A DNA stretch of 10,099 bases from Alphaproteobacteria bacterium. Lineage in GTDB: Bacteria > Pseudomonadota > Alphaproteobacteria > Rhodospirillales > Rhodospirillaceae. The position numbers were made by a program, and so were the translations under genes. How positions within the stretch are numbered: position 1 is the stretch's first letter; each line of letters begins with the position of its first letter. Location of the stretch: NCBI GenBank assembly GCA_003250275.1, contig QKGW01000266.1:1-10099 (forward strand), in the 5' to 3' direction. Below, piece by piece: positions 5,789 through 10,099 of the stretch. Below the pieces are notes generated by a model. The model ran no database searches and had not been told where the DNA came from. It saw only the letters and a list, made by a program, of their open reading frames with translations.

Positions 5789-8700
5789 TCACAGCCGTCC
5801 GATTTCCGCGAACGCGGCATCGAGTTGCGGCGCGAGCGCGGCGTAGCCCGAGCGCATCGCCTCGACGTTCCCGGCCTTGCCGGCGGCTTCGAGGGCGTAG
5901 CAGACGTCGGCGAGGGCGTGCGCGCCGACCGAACGCGACGACGACTTGAGCTTGTGCGCGGCGCGCCAGAGCGCGTCGGCGTCGCCGGCGTTGAACGCGG
6001 CGCCGATCTCGTCGGCGATCTGCCGCGCCGGGCCGACGAAGCCCTTGAGGATGTCCCGCACCGCGCCCTCGTCGCCGAAGGTGGTGCGCAGGTAGGTGGG
6101 GTCGATCACCCCGGAGGCGAACGGCTCCGCGTCCCCGGCGGAATCGTCGTCCGCCTCCGTCCACTCGGTGGCGGGCAGCCACTTCGTCAGGATGCGCTTG
6201 AGCCGCGCCATTTCGAGCGGCTTCGCGAGATAATCGTCCATGCCCACCGCGAGGCAGCGCTCTGCCTCGCCCTGCAACGCGTTGGCGGTGACCGCGACGA
6301 TCGGCGTGTGGGCGAGATCGGCGTCGCCTTCGGCGTGGCGGATCGCCGCAGTCATCTCGTAGCCGTCGAGGTTGGGCATGTGGCAGTCGGTCAGCACCAG
6401 GCCATAGCGCCCGGTCTTCCAGGCCGCAAGCGCCGCAGCGCCATCGGGAAACACCTCGCAGGCGTAGCCGAGCAGATTGAGCTGGCGCTTGATCACGTCG
6501 CGGTTGGTGGCGTTGTCCTCGGCAACCAGGATCAGGCGGCCCTGCGCCGCGGCTTCCGCCGGATCGGGCGCCGGACCGCCGCCGAGGCGCGCCTGCACCT
6601 CCTCGACGTCGGGGCTGGCGCGCCCGGCGGCGATGCCGAGCGCGTGCAGGAACGCCGAACGCCGCAGCGGACTGGCGTTGACCACCACGGTGTCCTCGCC
6701 GATCACGCCCTTACGCTCGCGCCGCGCACTGCTGACCACGACGAAGCGGAGTTCCGCCGCCTGGCTGCGCAGCACCGTCATCACCGCATCGACCAGCCCG
6801 CGTTCGAGATCTCCGCCGAAGACGACGAGGTGATACGGCGCGCCGTCCGCCCGCGCCGCGTCGATCCGCTCGGACACATCGAAGAGATCGGCGACGCGCG
6901 TGCACGCGCCGCCGCGCTTGCCGATGTAGATCGCCGCCTTGTCGTAGAACAGCGGATCGTCGCTGACGCAGAGGATGCGCAGACCGTCGAGCGGCGGTTC
7001 GTCGAGCGGGACGGAGTCGGACGCGGCGACGGCGAGGCCGAGTTCGACGCGGAAGGTGGAGCCCGCGCCGAGGGTGCTCGCCACGGCGATCGTGCCGCCC
7101 ATCAAATCCACCAGACTCTTGCAGATCGAAAGCCCGAGGCCGGTGCCGCCGAAGCGGCGGGTGGTGGAGGTTTCCCCCTGGGTGAACGGCTGGAACAGCC
7201 CGGCGACGGTCTCGGCGCTCATGCCGATGCCGTTGTCGCCGATCTCGAAGCGGAGTTGCGCGCGGCCGTCGCGCACCGGTTCGGCGAGGGTGACGTTGAG
7301 GCGCACCAGGCCGCTCCGGCTTTCGGTGGTTTCGGTGAACTTCACCGCGTTGCCGAGCAGGTTGAAGAGGATCTGGCGCAGGCGCACCTGGTCGGCGAGC
7401 AGCCGCGGCGGGATGTCGGGGTCGACGAAGGCGACGAACCGCACCCGCTTCGTCAGCGCGAGGTGGCCGATCGCTTCGGCCACGCCCTCCGCGATGTCGC
7501 GGACCGACACCGGAATCGTTTCCAGCGACATCTTGCCCGCCTCGATCTTCGAGAAATCGAGGATGTCGTTGATGATCTGCAGCAGCGAGAACGCGCTGTC
7601 GCGCACCGTCGCCATCATCTGCGTCTGATCGGCGGTGAGTTCGGTCTCGCGCAGCAGGTCGATCATCCCGACGAGACCGTTCATCGGCGTCCGGATTTCG
7701 TGGCTCATCGCCGCGAGGAACGCCGATTTGGCCTGCGTCGCGCTTTCCGCCGCGTCACGCGCCTCGGTGATCTCCACCTCCAGCGCCTTGCGCTCGGTGA
7801 TGTCGAGGGTCAGCCCCGCAACCCGGAGCGGATGGTTCTCCGCATTGAATTCGATCACCCGGCCGACGTTCAGGTACCAGCGCCACTCCCCGGCGCGCGT
7901 GCGCAACCGATACTCCGTCTCATAGAGGCTGGTGCGGCCGTCGAGGTGATCCTGCAAGAGCCCGGTCACGCGGCTGGCGTCCTCCGGGTGTACGAACTCC
8001 ATGAATGCAGCGAGCGAGACCGGAACGTCGGACTCGTCGTAGCCGTGGCGCAGCCACAGGCCGGGCGAATCGTGGCTCAGCACACCGGTATCGAGATCGT
8101 AGCGCCAGTAGTAAGCCCCCATCGCCGCGAGCGAAAAGCGCAGCCGCTCCTCGCTCTCCTGGACCTCGCGCTCGGTGCGCTTGCGCTCGGTGATGTCGTG
8201 CAGCCATCCGAGGATGCCTTCGCGCCCGGCGAACTCGATGCGGAGATAGCTGACCAGGATATCGCGCACCTCGTGGGCGGTGTTGTACATCTGGATTTCG
8301 CGGTTTTCGATCTTGGCGTCCGACCGCAACGCGTCGAGAACTTCGCCCCGAATCTCGGGGTTCACGTACATCGACAGGGTCAACTCGCCGACGCGGGTGC
8401 CGAACATCTCGACGAAGCGCGGATTGACGAAGTGCAGCGTGCTGTCCTCGGACGCGAAGGCGACGCCGATCGGCGCACGGTCGAAAATGACTTGCAGGCT
8501 TTCGCGCTCACGGGCGAGTTGCGCCTCGGCGCGCTTGCGTTCGGCAACTTCGCGTTCGAGGCGGCGGTTCCACACCACGATCACGCCGATCACCACCACC
8601 AGCCCGGCGAACACCGGCACCGCGTAGAGCAGCACGGTGCGGAGGTTGACGCCAAGCTCGACGCGCAGCGCCACCCAGCGGTTCTTGATCTGCGCGAACT

Positions 8701-10099
8701 CGTCGTCGGAGATCGCGTCGAGGGACTTCTGCAGGATGCTCAGAAGCACCGGGTTGCCCTTGCGCACGCCAATCGAGAGATCGTTGGTATAAGGTGTCGG
8801 CGCGGCAACCTTGAGGTTGCCGAGGTCGAGCTTGCCGATCACGTGGGTCGCGGTCGCGAGGTTGGAGAGCGCCGCGTCGATCTTGCCGGTCGAGAGATTG
8901 CGCAGCATCGTCTCGACGTCGCGCTGCGGCACGCGGACGATCTCGGGATGATCGTTCTTGAGGAAGGTCTCGATCGAATACCCCGCGACCACGCCGGTCC
9001 GCATCTTCCCCAGTCCCTCGATGCCGGTGATCAGCGGCGCGTCGTCGCGGGTGATGATCGCGATCGGATAAGAGAGGTAGGGGCGGGTGAAATCGAGATC
9101 GCGCCGGCGCTCGGGGGTATCCTGCAACATCGGCAGGGCGTCCACCGTGCCCTTGCGCACCGCCTCCACCGCCTCCGACCAGGAAAGATCGGTGCGCGGC
9201 ACGATCTTGAAGCCGCTGAGCGTTCCGACCCGGCGCATCACGTCCGATGCGATGCCCGCGTAGCGTCCCTGTTCGTCGACGTATTCGAGCGGCGGCCAGC
9301 TAACGTCGATGCCGAGCGAGAGAGAGGGGTGCGCGGCGATGTAGGCGCGCTCCTCGTCGGTGAAGCGAAGATCGGGCGGCAGCGCCCGCGCCGAACCGCG
9401 CTCGGTTTGCAGCCAGCGGCTGTGCAAGGCGCGCATCTCGTCGGGCGAAATCGCGCGGAGCCCCTTGTCGAGGATCGCCCGCAACGGCGGCTGCGATCGC
9501 GCGATGCCGAAGTGTATCCCGGTTTCGCGCGTGGTGCGGACGCCGGGGTCGAGCGCCAGGACGACGTTCGGCACGATGTTGGTTTCGAGGGCGTAGGAGA
9601 CCACGCTCAGGCTGTCGAGATAGGCGTCGGCGGAACCGAGAGAGACGTCGCGCAACCCTTTCAGGGGCGTCGGCGTGCGCTGCCAGTCGACCATCGGGAA
9701 CCGCGCCTTCAGCGTCGCGATTCCGCCCGGTCCCTCGATCACCAGCACCCGCTTGCCGCGGAGCTGCGCCGGCGAGGAAATCTTGGGCGAACCGTCTCGC
9801 ACCACCATCACCGAAGCGGTCGACGCGTAGGACGCGGCGAGGTCGAAGATTTGCGCCCGTTTCTCGCTCCACATCATCGCTGGCAGAACGTCGATCCGCC
9901 CGGTTCGCAGCCGCGCGGTCTCCTCCGACCAGGTGCCGCCGCCGTCGTATGCGACGTGTAGCCCAACCTTCTGCGCCGCGAGTTGGAGAACGTCGACCGC
10001 GAAGCCCTGCGCCTGACCGTTCTCGACGAAAGCGAACGGCGCCCACGCGGATTGAACGCCCGCCGAGATCGTCGGGTGTGCGCGGACCCAGGCCTGTTC
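5789..10099 (-). CDS. BvgS/RocS-type hybrid sensor histidine kinase (partial at its N-terminus)
   Basis: The frame is open from the right edge (E-Q-A-W-V-R-A-H-P-T) to TGA at 5789: 1436 residues, numbered here from the edge. Two periplasmic venus-flytrap (SBP_bac_3) domains occupy about 1-240 and 246-477. A single membrane helix follows (about 489-510), then a charged coiled coil, PAS 1 (535-637), PAS 2 (PAS_3-like, 648-771), HisKA with H800 in AAMSHEIRTPMNG, and HATPase (N917, DNGIG 955-959, GGTGLGLS 984-991). A degenerate receiver (about 1038-1159), an intact receiver (about 1187-1304; D1238, K1293) and an HPt domain with H1382 in HKLKSSS complete it. Only the signal peptide and a short linker need be missing. 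The protein should sense a periplasmic small molecule and relay phosphate His-Asp-His to a separate receiver, most likely the REC-EAL protein encoded just downstream. The methionine at 9877 is internal to flytrap domain 1 and is not the start. Confidence 0.95.
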   Translation of the reverse strand, partial: EQAWVRAHPTISAGVQSAWAPFAFVENGQAQGFAVDVLQLAAQKVGLHVAYDGGGTWSEETARLRTGRIDVLPAMMWSEKRAQIFDLAASYASTASVMVVRDGSPKISSPAQLRGKRVLVIEGPGGIATLKARFPMVDWQRTPTPLKGLRDVSLGSADAYLDSLSVVSYALETNIVPNVVLALDPGVRTTRETGIHFGIARSQPPLRAILDKGLRAISPDEMRALHSRWLQTERGSARALPPDLRFTDEERAYIAAHPSLSLGIDVSWPPLEYVDEQGRYAGIASDVMRRVGTLSGFKIVPRTDLSWSEAVEAVRKGTVDALPMLQDTPERRRDLDFTRPYLSYPIAIITRDDAPLITGIEGLGKMRTGVVAGYSIETFLKNDHPEIVRVPQRDVETMLRNLSTGKIDAALSNLATATHVIGKLDLGNLKVAAPTPYTNDLSIGVRKGNPVLLSILQKSLDAISDDEFAQIKNRWVALRVELGVNLRTVLLYAVPVFAGLVVVIGVIVVWNRRLEREVAERKRAEAQLARERESLQVIFDRAPIGVAFASEDSTLHFVNPRFVEMFGTRVGELTLSMYVNPEIRGEVLDALRSDAKIENREIQMYNTAHEVRDILVSYLRIEFAGREGILGWLHDITERKRTEREVQESEERLRFSLAAMGAYYWRYDLDTGVLSHDSPGLWLRHGYDESDVPVSLAAFMEFVHPEDASRVTGLLQDHLDGRTSLYETEYRLRTRAGEWRWYLNVGRVIEFNAENHPLRVAGLTLDITERKALEVEITEARDAAESATQAKSAFLAAMSHEIRTPMNGLVGMIDLLRETELTADQTQMMATVRDSAFSLLQIINDILDFSKIEAGKMSLETIPVSVRDIAEGVAEAIGHLALTKRVRFVAFVDPDIPPRLLADQVRLRQILFNLLGNAVKFTETTESRSGLVRLNVTLAEPVRDGRAQLRFEIGDNGIGMSAETVAGLFQPFTQGETSTTRRFGGTGLGLSICKSLVDLMGGTIAVASTLGAGSTFRVELGLAVAASDSVPLDEPPLDGLRILCVSDDPLFYDKAAIYIGKRGGACTRVADLFDVSERIDAARADGAPYHLVVFGGDLERGLVDAVMTVLRSQAAELRFVVVSSARRERKGVIGEDTVVVNASPLRRSAFLHALGIAAGRASPDVEEVQARLGGGPAPDPAEAAAQGRLILVAEDNATNRDVIKRQLNLLGYACEVFPDGAAALAAWKTGRYGLVLTDCHMPNLDGYEMTAAIRHAEGDADLAHTPIVAVTANALQGEAERCLAVGMDDYLAKPLEMARLKRILTKWLPATEWTEADDDSAGDAEPFASGVIDPTYLRTTFGDEGAVRDILKGFVGPARQIADEIGAAFNAGDADALWRAAHKLKSSSRSVGAHALADVCYALEAAGKAGNVEAMRSGYAALAPQLDAAFAEIGRL

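Noticed and set aside
5825..9961. A 1378-codon open frame on the plus strand opposite the hybrid kinase
   Set aside because: Low-complexity composition rich in Arg, His, Asp and Val, without recognisable motifs, lying opposite a kinase whose every domain is identifiable. It is a mirror artefact of codon bias.

Overview
The window is very GC-rich, almost fully coding chromosomal DNA. Third positions are strongly biased to G/C, and this bias makes long meaningless open frames on the antisense strands. The tldD gene, the type of oxidoreductase and the BvgS/Roc-type signalling genes suggest a Gram-negative proteobacterium, most likely an alphaproteobacterium of the Rhodospirillales type. That placement is inference from composition and gene content. 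I see no mobile elements, CRISPR arrays, tRNA or rRNA.

Layout: (1) 1-780, minus: the first 260 codons of tldD, a metalloprotease subunit, cut by the left edge just before its zinc-binding motif. (2) 781-960: a divergent intergenic region. (3) 961-4443, plus: a 1160-residue multidomain oxidoreductase. It joins a GltD/NfnB-like half (iron-sulfur cysteines, FAD and NAD(P)H sites) to a PyrK/NfnA-like half (ferredoxin-reductase fold plus a C-terminal 2Fe-2S motif), after about 240 unrecognised N-terminal residues. (4) 4450-5646, minus: a REC-EAL response regulator, predicted to be a cyclic-di-GMP phosphodiesterase of the RocR/VieA layout. It converges on gene 3 with only 6 bp between the stop codons. 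(5) 5647-5788: a 142-bp gap with a plausible promoter, a hairpin, a short repeat and a strong Shine-Dalgarno sequence. (6) 5789-10099, minus: a very large BvgS-type hybrid histidine kinase with two periplasmic venus-flytrap domains, one membrane helix, two PAS domains, HisKA, HATPase, a degenerate receiver, an intact receiver and an HPt domain. It is cut at its N-terminus by the right edge.

Genes 6 and 4 lie in the same direction, kinase first, and probably form one phosphorelay. A periplasmic ligand would be read by the flytrap domains, phosphate would pass His-Asp-His along the kinase, and the final acceptor would be the receiver of the EAL protein, altering cyclic-di-GMP turnover. The same partners occur in the Pseudomonas Roc (Sad) system. 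The oxidoreductase has no evident functional link to its neighbours. It is the least conventional gene here: a single chain resembling both subunits of the electron-bifurcating transhydrogenase NfnAB, with several insertions.
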